Positions 18,809 through 27,362 of a DNA stretch of 64,000 nucleotides are shown here, piece after piece (positions within the stretch are counted from its first letter, which is position 1; every line of letters starts with the position of its first letter). The notes below the pieces were generated by a model, which was given only the letters and a program-made list of their open reading frames with translations, made no database searches and was not told the DNA's origin. The stretch comes from Exilibacterium tricleocarpae (GTDB lineage: Bacteria > Pseudomonadota > Gammaproteobacteria > Pseudomonadales > Cellvibrionaceae). The stretch covers positions 162,562 to 226,561 of the forward strand of contig NZ_ML660097.1 of assembly GCF_007004655.1 (NCBI RefSeq), given 5' to 3'. Both the position numbers and the translations under genes were made by a program.

Positions 18809-19018
18809 ACGACACTTGACATGGAGACATTGAGCTGCAAAGCACCTGATATGATTGAAAAGGAAATATGGGTTTACTTATTGGCACGCAATCTGATTCG
18901 CATGATAATGGCAGAAGCGGCTTCTTATGCCCAGTGTTGTTTTTCAGTCAGCAAATCTGTTCCAGCGCTCTCAGAGTGTCTGGATGATCATCTAACAAAC
19001 GCGATGAGAGTGCGGTAA
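18809..19018 (+). mobile_element. IS4-family transposase C-terminal remnant
   Basis: The reading frame 18809-18930 encodes 'TTLDMETLSCKAPDMIEKE' followed by 'IWVYLLARNLIRMIMAEAA'. This closely resembles the C-terminal Y-(2)-R-(3)-E-(6)-K region of IS4-family DDE transposases (usual form 'LxCKTPEMxxKEIWxxLLAYNLIR'). A TAG stop at 18806-18808 cuts it off from anything upstream, and the following frame to 19018 is no longer transposase-like. No intact ends were seen. It is evidence of past insertion and deletion between the beta-helix frame and the oxidoreductase gene. Confidence 0.7.
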
Positions 19019-19055
19019 TCAATCTCAACCAGCAGCAGTGAAGGAGTCGTTATCG

Positions 19056-20039
19056 ATGGAAACTAACGTAAAAAGGTTCTGCCTGAGCGAGCAGGGCGGG
19101 CCCGAAGTCATGCAGTGGTCCGGGCAGACACTCGACGAGCCCGGTGCGGGCGAAGTGTTGTTGCGGCAGACCGCGATCGGCCTGAATTATATCGACACCT
19201 ACCATCGGTCCGGGCTTTATCCCCTGGAGCTGCCCTCGGGATTGGGGGTAGAGGCGGCCGGGGTCGTTGAGGCGGTAGGACCAGAGTGCGGCGACCTGGC
19301 CATCGGTGACCGGGTTGGCTATTGCCAGGGGCCGATTGGCGCCTATGCCGAGGCCCGTATTATGCCGGCAGACAACCTTATTCCACTGCCTGACGGCATC
19401 GACGATACCACGGCCGCGGCAGTATTGCTAAAGGGGCTGACCGCCGCTTTTTTACTGCGTAAGACATTCCCGGTGCAGGCCGGCCAGCAGGTGCTGGTGC
19501 ATGCGGCGGCCGGCGGTGTGGGATTGCTGTTGGTACAGTGGGCCAAGCACCTGGGGGCCCGGGTGATCGGCAGTGTGGGTTCGCCGGCGAAAGCGGAGCT
19601 GGCAACACAACAAGGATGCGACGACGTTATATTGTATCGCCAGCAGGCGGTTGCCGAGCGGGTGCGGGCACTGACCGAGGGGCGCGGGGTGGAGGTTGTC
19701 TATGATTCGGTCGGTAAGGATACGTTTGCCGCTTCGCTGGACAGCCTCGCCACCCGCGGTATGTTAGTGAGTTACGGCAATGCGTCGGGGCCGGCACCGG
19801 AGGTCAAACCGCTGACACTGGCGCAGAAAGGTTCGCTGTTTCTAACCCGCCCCACCTTATGGCACTACATCGAGCGCCCGGCGGAGCGTCTGGCATTAAC
19901 GCGGGAGCTGTTTGCACTGCTGGAGGCAGGTGTGCTGACGGTGAATATCAACCACACCTATGCCCTGGCCGAAGCGCCTCGGGCCCACCGCGACCTGGAG
20001 GCCAGGAAGACTTCCGGCTCGGTGGTGCTGTTGCCCTGA
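19056..20039 (+). CDS. Quinone oxidoreductase, zinc-free MDR family
   Basis: NADPH-dependent quinone oxidoreductase of the medium-chain dehydrogenase/reductase superfamily, 327 residues. N-terminal 'GLNYIDTYHRSGLYPLELPS' and 'GLGVEAAGVVEAVG' are typical of QOR1. 'VLVHAAAGGVGLLLVQWAKH' is the Rossmann nucleotide-binding stretch. The zinc-ligand cysteines of alcohol dehydrogenases are missing. The ATG at 19056 is selected because AAGGAG (19041-19046) is 9 bases upstream; the GTG at 19038 would precede it. The gene stands alone and converges with the fructosamine kinase gene. Confidence 0.92.
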   Translation: METNVKRFCLSEQGGPEVMQWSGQTLDEPGAGEVLLRQTAIGLNYIDTYHRSGLYPLELPSGLGVEAAGVVEAVGPECGDLAIGDRVGYCQGPIGAYAEARIMPADNLIPLPDGIDDTTAAAVLLKGLTAAFLLRKTFPVQAGQQVLVHAAAGGVGLLLVQWAKHLGARVIGSVGSPAKAELATQQGCDDVILYRQQAVAERVRALTEGRGVEVVYDSVGKDTFAASLDSLATRGMLVSYGNASGPAPEVKPLTLAQKGSLFLTRPTLWHYIERPAERLALTRELFALLEAGVLTVNINHTYALAEAPRAHRDLEARKTSGSVVLLP

Positions 20040-20110
20040 AGCGGCCGCGCCGACCTGTACACTGAGCCGATGCGCTCGATCACCATCAGTTGCCTGAAGC
20101 AAATGAGCGG

Positions 20111-20962
20111 TTACTGAAAAGCAGCCAAAACTGACCGCACCTGTCCGTAGTAGCTGCGGCCAAACAGGTTGAGATGGTTGAGCAGATGGTAGAGGTTGTA
20201 GAGCGGCAGCCGTTGTTCCCACCCCGGCGCCAGCGGGTTTACCGCCAGGTAGGCGCGATAGAAATCCTCGGCGAAGCCGCCGAACAGACGCGTCATGGCG
20301 ATATCGGTCTCGGCCCAGCCCCAGTGCGCGGCGGGGTCAATCAGTACCGGTGCCCCGGCGCTGTTTATATGAATATTGCCGGACCACAAATCGCCGTGCA
20401 CCAGGCTCGGCGGTTGCTCCGGCACCAGCTCCGGCAACCTGGCGGCGAGCTGCTCGATGCCCTGGCAGTCGCCGCTCGATAAAAGGCCGCGCCGCTGGGC
20501 CAGCCGCGCCTGGTAAAGCAGGCGTTGCTCGGCGAAAAAATCGAAACCGCAGTCGCAGCGCGGATTGGGTTGTGGCGTGGTGCCGCAATAGTTATCGCTA
20601 CCAAAGCCGAAGTGCGGTGCCGGCTGGCGGTGCATCAGACCCAGTCCGCGACCGAGCTGCTGCCAGTAATCGCCAGCCGGCGTGCCCGCCGCGATATACT
20701 CCATGGCCAGAAACTGCGCCTGGGCTTCAAACACCACCGGTGCCGGCAGTGTGCCAGTATTGTGAATCGCTTCGAGACTGGCGGCTTCGCTGTGGAACAT
20801 ATCGGCGGGTGCCGTCTCCAGCACTTTGAGGCAAAAGCGTTGCTGCAAGTCTGTTTCGATATACCAGGTCGCGCAGATATCGCCGCCGCCGAGCCGGGTG
20901 GCCTGCACCACAGTGCCGAGGTCGTTGTCCCTTAACCAAAGGTGTGCGGCGGCTAGTTGCAT
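20111..20962 (-). CDS. Fructosamine kinase family protein
   Basis: Kinase-like protein of 283 residues in the fructosamine-3-kinase/ketosamine-kinase family, which phosphorylates sugar-protein adducts (ketosamines) so that they fall off. The signatures are 'RLGGGDICATWYI', a conserved Lys in 'FCLKVLET', 'FGFGSDNYCGTTPQPN' and the catalytic loop 'LVHGDLWSGNIH', followed by 'LIDPAAHWGWAETDIAMTRL' as the metal-binding DPA region. Length is typical of bacterial members. The stop is close to the convergent oxidoreductase gene. A low-molecular-weight phosphatase, often its neighbour, is not present here. Confidence 0.93.
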   Translation of the reverse strand: MQLAAAHLWLRDNDLGTVVQATRLGGGDICATWYIETDLQQRFCLKVLETAPADMFHSEAASLEAIHNTGTLPAPVVFEAQAQFLAMEYIAAGTPAGDYWQQLGRGLGLMHRQPAPHFGFGSDNYCGTTPQPNPRCDCGFDFFAEQRLLYQARLAQRRGLLSSGDCQGIEQLAARLPELVPEQPPSLVHGDLWSGNIHINSAGAPVLIDPAAHWGWAETDIAMTRLFGGFAEDFYRAYLAVNPLAPGWEQRLPLYNLYHLLNHLNLFGRSYYGQVRSVLAAFQ

Positions 20963-21043
20963 AAGCTGACACGGCTCCCGTTAACTCGTAGAATAGTACC
21001 AGATATTTGCAGATAACTTTCAGAGACCTCTCAGGAACAGGCC

Positions 21044-21958
21044 ATGCCGACAGGATTTGGTAGCAAACTGGTAATTGCGATCTCCTCGCGGGCGCTGTTC
21101 AATCTCGATGACAGTCACCAGGTCTACATCAGCGACGGTCTCGATGCTTACTCCCACTACCAGATCGAGCACGAAGGGGATGTGCTGGCGCCCGGCGACG
21201 CCTTTCCCATGGTGCAGAAACTGTTGCGTATCAACGACAAGCTGGATGGCGAACCGCGAGTTGAGGTGATCCTGCTGTCGCGCAATAGCGCAGACACGGG
21301 ACTGCGGGTTTTCAACTCGATCGAGCACTACGGTTTGCAGATCACCCGGGCCGCGTTCTGCGGTGGCGCCAGCCCCTATCGGTACGTCGGCGCTTTTGGC
21401 TGCCATTTGTTTTTGTCCACCGAAGGGGAGGACGTGCGCAACGCACTCGACCACGGCATCGCCGCGGCGACCCTGATGCCCTCCAACAACGATCAGCAAC
21501 AGGGCGATGAGCTGCGCTTTGCCTTTGATGGCGACGCCGTACTGTTTTCCGATGAGGCGGAGCAAATCTATAAAACCCAGGGTTTGAAAGCGTTTGCGGA
21601 AAGCGAGCGGGCGGCCGCCAAAACACCCCTGAGCGGCGGGCCGTTCAAAGCTTTTCTGGCCGCGCTGCAGGGCCTGCAGCACGAGTTTGCCGACCAGTCC
21701 TGTCCCATTCGCACGGCGCTGGTAACGGCGCGCTCGGCGCCCGCCCACGAGCGCGTGATTCGCACACTGCGCGCCTGGAATATTCGCATCGACGAATCGC
21801 TGTTTCTCGGTGGCCTCGACAAGGGCGAGTTTTTGAAAGCTTACGGTGCCGACGTCTTTTTTGATGATCAGCCCAGTCATTGCCTGTCTGCCAAGGAGCA
21901 TGTGGCGACCGGCCACGTACCCCACGGCGTCGCCAATGAACCCGCACCGCAGTCGTGA
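21044..21958 (+). CDS. Cytosolic 5'-nucleotidase (cN-I-like family)
   Basis: Protein of 304 residues matching the 5'-nucleotidase family related to eukaryotic cN-I, which dephosphorylates nucleoside monophosphates. Characteristic pieces are 'LVIAISSRALFNLDDSHQVY', 'FPMVQKLLRIND', 'EVILLSRNSADTGLRVFNSI', 'FLSTEGEDVRNAL' and 'FFDDQPSHCLSAKEHVATGH'. It uses an HAD-like fold with the nucleophile region near 'FNLDDS'. The spacer of about 80 bp to the divergent fructosamine kinase gene probably holds both promoters. Substrate preference cannot be read from the sequence. Confidence 0.9.
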   Translation: MPTGFGSKLVIAISSRALFNLDDSHQVYISDGLDAYSHYQIEHEGDVLAPGDAFPMVQKLLRINDKLDGEPRVEVILLSRNSADTGLRVFNSIEHYGLQITRAAFCGGASPYRYVGAFGCHLFLSTEGEDVRNALDHGIAAATLMPSNNDQQQGDELRFAFDGDAVLFSDEAEQIYKTQGLKAFAESERAAAKTPLSGGPFKAFLAALQGLQHEFADQSCPIRTALVTARSAPAHERVIRTLRAWNIRIDESLFLGGLDKGEFLKAYGADVFFDDQPSHCLSAKEHVATGHVPHGVANEPAPQS

Positions 21959-22178
21959 CGTTCGCCTGTACCGCGGCGGCCGCGGGCACCGGGTCGGGTT
22001 TTCAGCCAGATCGGCGCTGCGGGCGCGACCCCGCTGTTGTGGGTTCCGGTACTATTGTTGTTGATTCAGGTATTGCTGCTGGTACTGCGACGCCTGGTTC
22101 CGGTACGACTATGCTTAGGTTTGAAGCGCATTAGCTCGGTGCCTCGACCGGGCTGGGCCGGTACTTACAGAGGGGACT

Positions 22179-22682
22179 ATGATTCGAACGATACTGTTTG
22201 CCACGGACCTCGGCGTGTTTACCTCCTATGTTCTTCAGCACGTGGTTGCTCTCGCCGGCTCCTGTAAGGCCCGGGTGATAGTGGTGCATGTGGTTGAGCC
22301 GCTTGGCAGCTTCGCCAATGCCATGGTAAAGAGTTATCTGCCGCAGGCCTCGGGCGAGGCGCTGACCACGGCGGGCGTGGAGGAGATGCTGGCCTCCATT
22401 CGCGCCCGGGTAAAAGTTGTGTTGGCGCAGGAATATATGGACAGTCAGGACGATATCAGTTTCATCGATGATATTCAGGTATTGCAGGGTCAACCTGCCC
22501 AGGTCATTCTCGAGGAAGCGGGTCGCCGGCAGGTCGACCTGATCGTGATGGGCAGTCACAGCGGCAAAGCCATGGATGATCACACGCTGGGGTCGGTAGC
22601 CAACAAAGTATTACTGCGAGCCAAGGTTCCCGTCTATGTGGTGCCGATGGTGCGCCGGGCCGATCTGTCTTCCTCTACCTAG
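22179..22682 (+). CDS. Universal stress protein (UspA family)
   Basis: A 167-residue single-domain universal stress protein. It starts 'MIRTILFATDL' (beta-1) and ends with the ATP-binding motif 'GSHSGKAMDDHTLGSVANKVL' region, in which Gly-x2-Gly and Gly-Ser are kept, followed by 'VPVYVVPM'. Such proteins bind ATP and support survival under stress. It is preceded by about 220 bp without a gene. It converges with the TauE/SafE exporter gene, 17 bp apart. No operon partner. Confidence 0.93.
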   Translation: MIRTILFATDLGVFTSYVLQHVVALAGSCKARVIVVHVVEPLGSFANAMVKSYLPQASGEALTTAGVEEMLASIRARVKVVLAQEYMDSQDDISFIDDIQVLQGQPAQVILEEAGRRQVDLIVMGSHSGKAMDDHTLGSVANKVLLRAKVPVYVVPMVRRADLSSST

Positions 22683-22699
22683 CGCGCCACTGGCAATAC

Positions 22700-23476
22700 C
22701 TAGAAAAAGGCAAACTTGACACCGAGCATCATCAGCAGTGTTGCCAGAATCGGTTGCAGTACTTGGTTGGGCAGCTTTGAGCCCAGGCGTGTGCCGAAGT
22801 GGATCGCCGGCAGCGAGCCGATCAGCAGGCAGCCGAGCAGCATAAAGTCCACGTTCCCGAGCGCCAGATGTCCGAGACCGGCGATAAACGTGAGCGGCAC
22901 GGCATGGGCAATATCGGTGCCGACGACTTTCAGCGCCGGCAGGTGGGGGTAGAGCACCAACAGCAGTGCCGCACAGAAGGCGCCGGCGCCAACCGATGAA
23001 AGGGTAACAAATACACCCAGTAGTACGCCGGATACCAGGGTAACCGCCTTAGCATGGCGGTCTATCCAGCGAGGTTCGGGGGCGGACTGGCAGCGCGCCT
23101 TGATGCGGTTTTTGAACAGCAGCACCGCCGAAGTCAGGATCAACATGATCCCCAGACTGGTGGTAAGGAGTGTTTTATAGTCTTCGGCGCCGCCGAACAC
23201 GGTTTTCAGCAGTGCCGCGGTGGCGACAGCTGCCGGGATACTGCCGGCGGCCAACCACCAAACCAGGTCCCAGCGGATATTGCCGGCGCGCCGGTGCGCT
23301 ACCACGCCGCCGGATTTGGTAATCGCCGCGTAGAGAAGATCAGTGCCTATAGCGACGTTATAGGGAAAGCCGAACAGAATCAGCAGTGGCGTCATCAGGG
23401 AGCCACCGCCCACACCGGTTAAACCCACTGCCATACCGACGGCCGCTCCCGCGATTATATAGAGAATTATATCCAT
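22700..23476 (-). CDS. TauE/SafE family sulfite/anion exporter-type membrane protein
   Basis: Inner-membrane protein of 258 residues with about eight hydrophobic segments. The two family motifs are 'GLTGVGGGSLMTPLLILFG' near the N-terminus and 'GVFVTLSSVGAGAFCAAL' at the start of the second half, which form the internal repeat. Members move sulfite, sulfoacetate or other organosulfur anions. It is divergent from cysB with about 150 bp between, and sulfate-reduction genes follow, which supports a sulfur-linked job and possible CysB control. Confidence 0.88.
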   Translation of the reverse strand: MDIILYIIAGAAVGMAVGLTGVGGGSLMTPLLILFGFPYNVAIGTDLLYAAITKSGGVVAHRRAGNIRWDLVWWLAAGSIPAAVATAALLKTVFGGAEDYKTLLTTSLGIMLILTSAVLLFKNRIKARCQSAPEPRWIDRHAKAVTLVSGVLLGVFVTLSSVGAGAFCAALLLVLYPHLPALKVVGTDIAHAVPLTFIAGLGHLALGNVDFMLLGCLLIGSLPAIHFGTRLGSKLPNQVLQPILATLLMMLGVKFAFF

Positions 23477-23605
23477 GCATATAGGCCAAGGTTATAGAAA
23501 CGGGCATTTATCAGTACAAATTTAAAAATATGGCTGGCAAATATATCTATTTGTTACTATTCTGGAAAAGAATATTTTCTTCTATTTTTATAATCAGCTT
23601 AATAA

Positions 23606-24604
<999 letters not shown>

Positions 24605-24794
24605 CCGGGGCCGGCCTTAAGGCGATTGGGGCGGTCCTGGCATCGGCCCCTGGCCGGCGGGCTTACCGGCAGGGAACCTGTACAAGAAGCACGCATAAGA
24701 TGCATGTATAAGGAGTACGCCGGACCGGAGGCTTGTGGCCCCCGGATTTTCGGCTGCCGAGGGCGGCAGCGTTCGCCTGAACTATACAGCCCGC

Positions 24795-25130
24795 TTAGAT
24801 ATAATCCAGGTCCGGGTTGTCGTTCATAATTTCTTTCAATTCATCCGTCTCGCTGGTTTTCTGCGCCAGCACTTCTTTCACGAACTTGAAGTAAACCGTG
24901 TATATCACCGGTGCTTTGCCGTCCTCCTCCACCACGAAGAAAGGCGCGCGATTGACGTTGTGCTGCGCCGCCACTTTGATGCCGGCACTGTCCGGATCGC
25001 GCTCGTCGGCCACCAGGACCTCGTCGATGCGACTCATATAGCCGGACTCCTCCAGCTTTTGCAGCACATCGCCGCACTTTTTGCAGGGCGAGCCGTCGGC
25101 AAGCAACTTTTTTACGAGGGTAATTTTCAC
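24795..25130 (-). CDS. Small CxxC thioredoxin-like protein linked to cysH
   Basis: Protein of 111 residues starting at GTG 25130, chosen because AGAGGAAA lies about 8 bases upstream. It reads 'KITLVKKLLADGSPCKKC', giving a CxxC motif near residue 16-19 as in glutaredoxin/thioredoxin folds. A cis-Pro-like 'NVNRAPFFVVEE' follows in the middle, and the C-terminus is acidic ('NPDLDYI'). The order beta-CxxC-helix-cisPro fits a redox protein. It is 107 bp downstream of cysH in the same orientation. In Pseudomonas a hypothetical gene also lies between cysB and cysH, so this is probably its counterpart. A role as electron donor for sulfonucleotide reduction is inference. Confidence 0.75.
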   Translation of the reverse strand: MKITLVKKLLADGSPCKKCGDVLQKLEESGYMSRIDEVLVADERDPDSAGIKVAAQHNVNRAPFFVVEEDGKAPVIYTVYFKFVKEVLAQKTSETDELKEIMNDNPDLDYI

Positions 25131-25237
25131 GTCGTGTTTTCCTCTGCTTCGGGGTCCGATAGGGTAGCCCCCGATAGTGTCTGTCCCCGGTATGTGTCCC
25201 CGGTATAGTACCCGGTTGGATTTCCCATGATTCGCCG

Positions 25238-25963
25238 TCAGCGGCCATTGGCAGCGTGTAGACCGCATTCTTTTTTAGTGGCGTCCTCCCACCACCAGCG
25301 ACCCTCCCGCTCGTGTTGGTTGGGTCCCACGGGGCGTGTGCAGGGCTCACAACCGATGGAGATATAGCCGTGGTCGTGAAGCTCATTGTAGGGTATATCG
25401 CGGTCTCGAATATACGCCCAAACCTGCTGCGAACTCCAGTTGGCCAGCGGGTTGAATTTGGTCAGGCTGGCGTCGGGTCTGGCGAAGACCTTATCGTCCT
25501 GAATGACCGGGATGCCGGCGCGGGTGCCGGGGCTCTGGTCTTTGCGCTGTCCGGTAATCCAGGCGTCCACCTCCAGCAACTTTTTGCGCAGCGGCGCGAT
25601 TTTGCGGATGCCGCAGCACTCCTGGTGGTTGTCTTTATAGAAGCTGTAAAGACCTTTTGCCTTGACCAACTGTTGCACGGCCGCGGCATCCGGGGATAAC
25701 ACATCAATGTCGATACCGTAGAACTCACGCACCCGGTCAATAAAGCGGTAAGTCTGCGGATGCAGGCGGCCGGTGTCCAGGCAGAGCACCTGGGCGTGGG
25801 GGGATATCTCCATCGCCATATCGATCAGCACCACGTCTTCGGCGCCGCTGAACGAAATGGCGATATTGTCGAACTGTTCCAGGGCGTACTTGATCACGTC
25901 CAGGGGGGATTGCGACTGCAGGTGGCGGTCCAGGTCCAGGGTATCCAAAACTTCGGTGGTCAT
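25238..25963 (-). CDS. cysH: Assimilatory adenylyl-sulfate (APS/PAPS) reductase with 4Fe-4S motif
   Basis: Reduces adenylyl sulfate (or PAPS) to sulfite with thioredoxin. The 241-residue protein has the '[16 protein letters not shown]' loop, '[11 protein letters not shown]', the cysteine pair in '[11 protein letters not shown]', the second pair in '[12 protein letters not shown]' and a C-terminal 'KECGLH' with the catalytic cysteine. The CC...CxxC set binds a 4Fe-4S cluster and marks the APS-reductase type rather than the E. coli PAPS type. The ATG at 25963 is chosen over an ATG at 26020 because GGAAAG lies upstream and the protein then has the usual length. Regulation by nearby CysB is likely. 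Confidence 0.93.
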   Translation of the reverse strand: MTTEVLDTLDLDRHLQSQSPLDVIKYALEQFDNIAISFSGAEDVVLIDMAMEISPHAQVLCLDTGRLHPQTYRFIDRVREFYGIDIDVLSPDAAAVQQLVKAKGLYSFYKDNHQECCGIRKIAPLRKKLLEVDAWITGQRKDQSPGTRAGIPVIQDDKVFARPDASLTKFNPLANWSSQQVWAYIRDRDIPYNELHDHGYISIGCEPCTRPVGPNQHEREGRWWWEDATKKECGLHAANGR

Positions 25964-26327
25964 TGTCAGCTTTCCGGTCGTTAACGGGCAATCGGTTGCC
26001 AAACAGCAATGGGCTGTCACAGGGTGGTGACCTGTGGGCCAGGGCTACCGGCAGGTTGCGAAGGATACCAGACGCTATTTGAACTTAAAAAGAATCAACC
26101 AGCATAGCGTTATAACCAGTCCCACCGACACGGGGCGGTGCTGGCCAGCTCCGTGGAACATTGACTTTTAAATCACCATCTCGGCGTATAAATATACAAT
26201 ATCTAGTGGTTGGAAATCCTATAGGTACTAGATGTATGATTATTTCACTTAAAAAACAAAGGCTTAGAGAGATTTTTAAATGAAGTTAATTTATAAGCAG
26301 AATAATAAACATCCATCTTTTAATATA

Positions 26328-26343
26328 TGTTCCACGTGAAAAA
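26328..26343. promoter_or_regulatory. parS-like 16-mer
   Basis: TGTTCCACGTGAAAAA matches the ParB-binding consensus TGTTNCACGTGAAACA in 15 of 16 positions, with A instead of C at position 15. It lies in an AT-rich non-coding stretch. No parA or parB gene is in the window, and parS sites usually cluster near the origin, so a chance match cannot be excluded. Confidence 0.35.
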
Positions 26344-26446
26344 ACAGTCTGAGTATAGGCGACAGCTATTTGCGCCCCCGGATCGAAAACGTTAGATTGG
26401 CTGGGTTTTGACAAAAGGACTGGCTTGGATGGCACTCACTAAAACC

Positions 26447-26548
26447 GACGTTCGCCTCCAGAGGCAGCCCGGTCAAGTGGCACGTCTTTGCTTAAGCACC
26501 ACCATAAAAGTAGGTTTTAAGTGAAAGAGAGCATTGGAGGCGAACGTC
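26447..26548. repeat. 14-bp inverted repeat framing 74 bases
   Basis: GACGTTCGCCTCCA (26447-26460) is exactly inverted as TGGAGGCGAACGTC (26535-26548). Inside, CTTAA and TTAAG pieces can pair as well. No protein is encoded between the arms. It could be the end structure of a small non-autonomous element or a folded RNA. Confidence 0.5.
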
Positions 26549-26708
26549 CGCGCCTTTAACGGAAGCCAATTAGTTCAGACCTGACTTTAAAAAGAAGGCT
26601 CGGCTAAATAATGCCTCGCGCGAAAACATTTGCACCGACAGCCCGTCCCGCAAACGCCGGGCGGTAAGACTTCACTATACAATTTCACTTTACAACGAGG
26701 ATTTCTGT

Positions 26709-27326
26709 GTGGAACTGGCATGTCTCGACCTGGAAGGGGTATTGATTCCGGAAATCTGGATTAAGTTCGCCGAGAAGACCGGCATCGATGCGCTGAAAGC
26801 GACCACCCGGGATATTCCCGATTACGACGAGTTGATGACCATGCGCCTGCAGGAACTGGCCAGACACCGCTTGGGGCTCAACGAAATCCAGGCGGTTATC
26901 GCCGGGCTGCAACCGCTGGAGGGCGCGAAGGACTTTATTGACTGGCTGCGCGAGCGGTTTCAGGTGGTGATCCTGTCCGATACCTTTTACGAATTTGCCG
27001 GTCCGCTTATGCGGCAACTCGGCTATCCAACGCTACTGTGTCACCGGTTGACCGTCGATTCCAGCGGCGAGGTGACCGATTACACCATTCGCCAGGCCAA
27101 TCCCAAACGCCAGGCCATAGTGGCGTTCAAGTCGCTGTACTATCGCACCATAGCAGCCGGGGATTCCTACAACGATACCACTATGCTGGCGGAGGCCGAT
27201 GCCGGCATTTTGTTCCGGGCACCGCAGAATGTGATCGATGAGTTTCCCCAGTATCCCGCCGTGAACACTTACGAGGAATTACAGGCCCAGTTCATAGCGG
27301 CCAGCTCGCGCAACCTGGAACCCTGA
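26709..27326 (+). CDS. thrH: Phosphoserine phosphatase / phosphoserine:homoserine phosphotransferase ThrH
   Basis: HAD-superfamily enzyme of 205 residues. It removes phosphate from phosphoserine and can pass it to homoserine, joining serine and threonine synthesis. The nucleophile is Asp7 in 'CLDLEGVLIPE'. 'VVILSDTFYEFAGPLM' is motif II, and 'AAGDSYNDTTMLAEADAGI' holds the motif III/IV acidic residues. 'GVLIPEIWIKFAEKTGI' is specific to ThrH. It starts at GTG with GAGG 9-12 bases upstream. Neighbours cysH and pabB occur in the same order in Pseudomonas. Confidence 0.94.
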   Translation: MELACLDLEGVLIPEIWIKFAEKTGIDALKATTRDIPDYDELMTMRLQELARHRLGLNEIQAVIAGLQPLEGAKDFIDWLRERFQVVILSDTFYEFAGPLMRQLGYPTLLCHRLTVDSSGEVTDYTIRQANPKRQAIVAFKSLYYRTIAAGDSYNDTTMLAEADAGILFRAPQNVIDEFPQYPAVNTYEELQAQFIAASSRNLEP

Positions 27327-27341
27327 GGTAATTCCGAAACG

Positions 27342-27362
27342 CGGCCTCACGCACTGAGGCCG
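27342..27362. terminator. Hairpin at the junction of convergent thrH and pabB
   Basis: A perfect 8-bp stem, CGGCCTCA / TGAGGCCG, with a 5-nt loop overlaps the pabB stop. There is no T-run, so it may act as a bidirectional stop only weakly. Confidence 0.4.

Larger units (their letters stand above)
25964..26708. other. Long intergenic region between cysH and thrH
   Basis: About 745 bases with no coding sequence that I can support. From about 26160 to 26350 it is AT-rich and includes an inverted pair ATCTAGT / ACTAGAT around 26201-26233 and a parS-like 16-mer. From about 26440 to 26550 a 14-bp inverted repeat frames about 74 bases. The last 100 bases probably hold the thrH promoter. It may contain a small mobile element or an unrecognised RNA. 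Confidence 0.5.

Noticed and set aside
21020..21925. Open frame antisense to the 5'-nucleotidase gene
   Set aside because: Covered by a convincing plus-strand gene; translation looks like reverse-strand noise.
26447..26548. Integron attC site
   Set aside because: The arms lack the conserved core GTTRRRY/RYYYAAC boxes and there are no cassettes or integrase.
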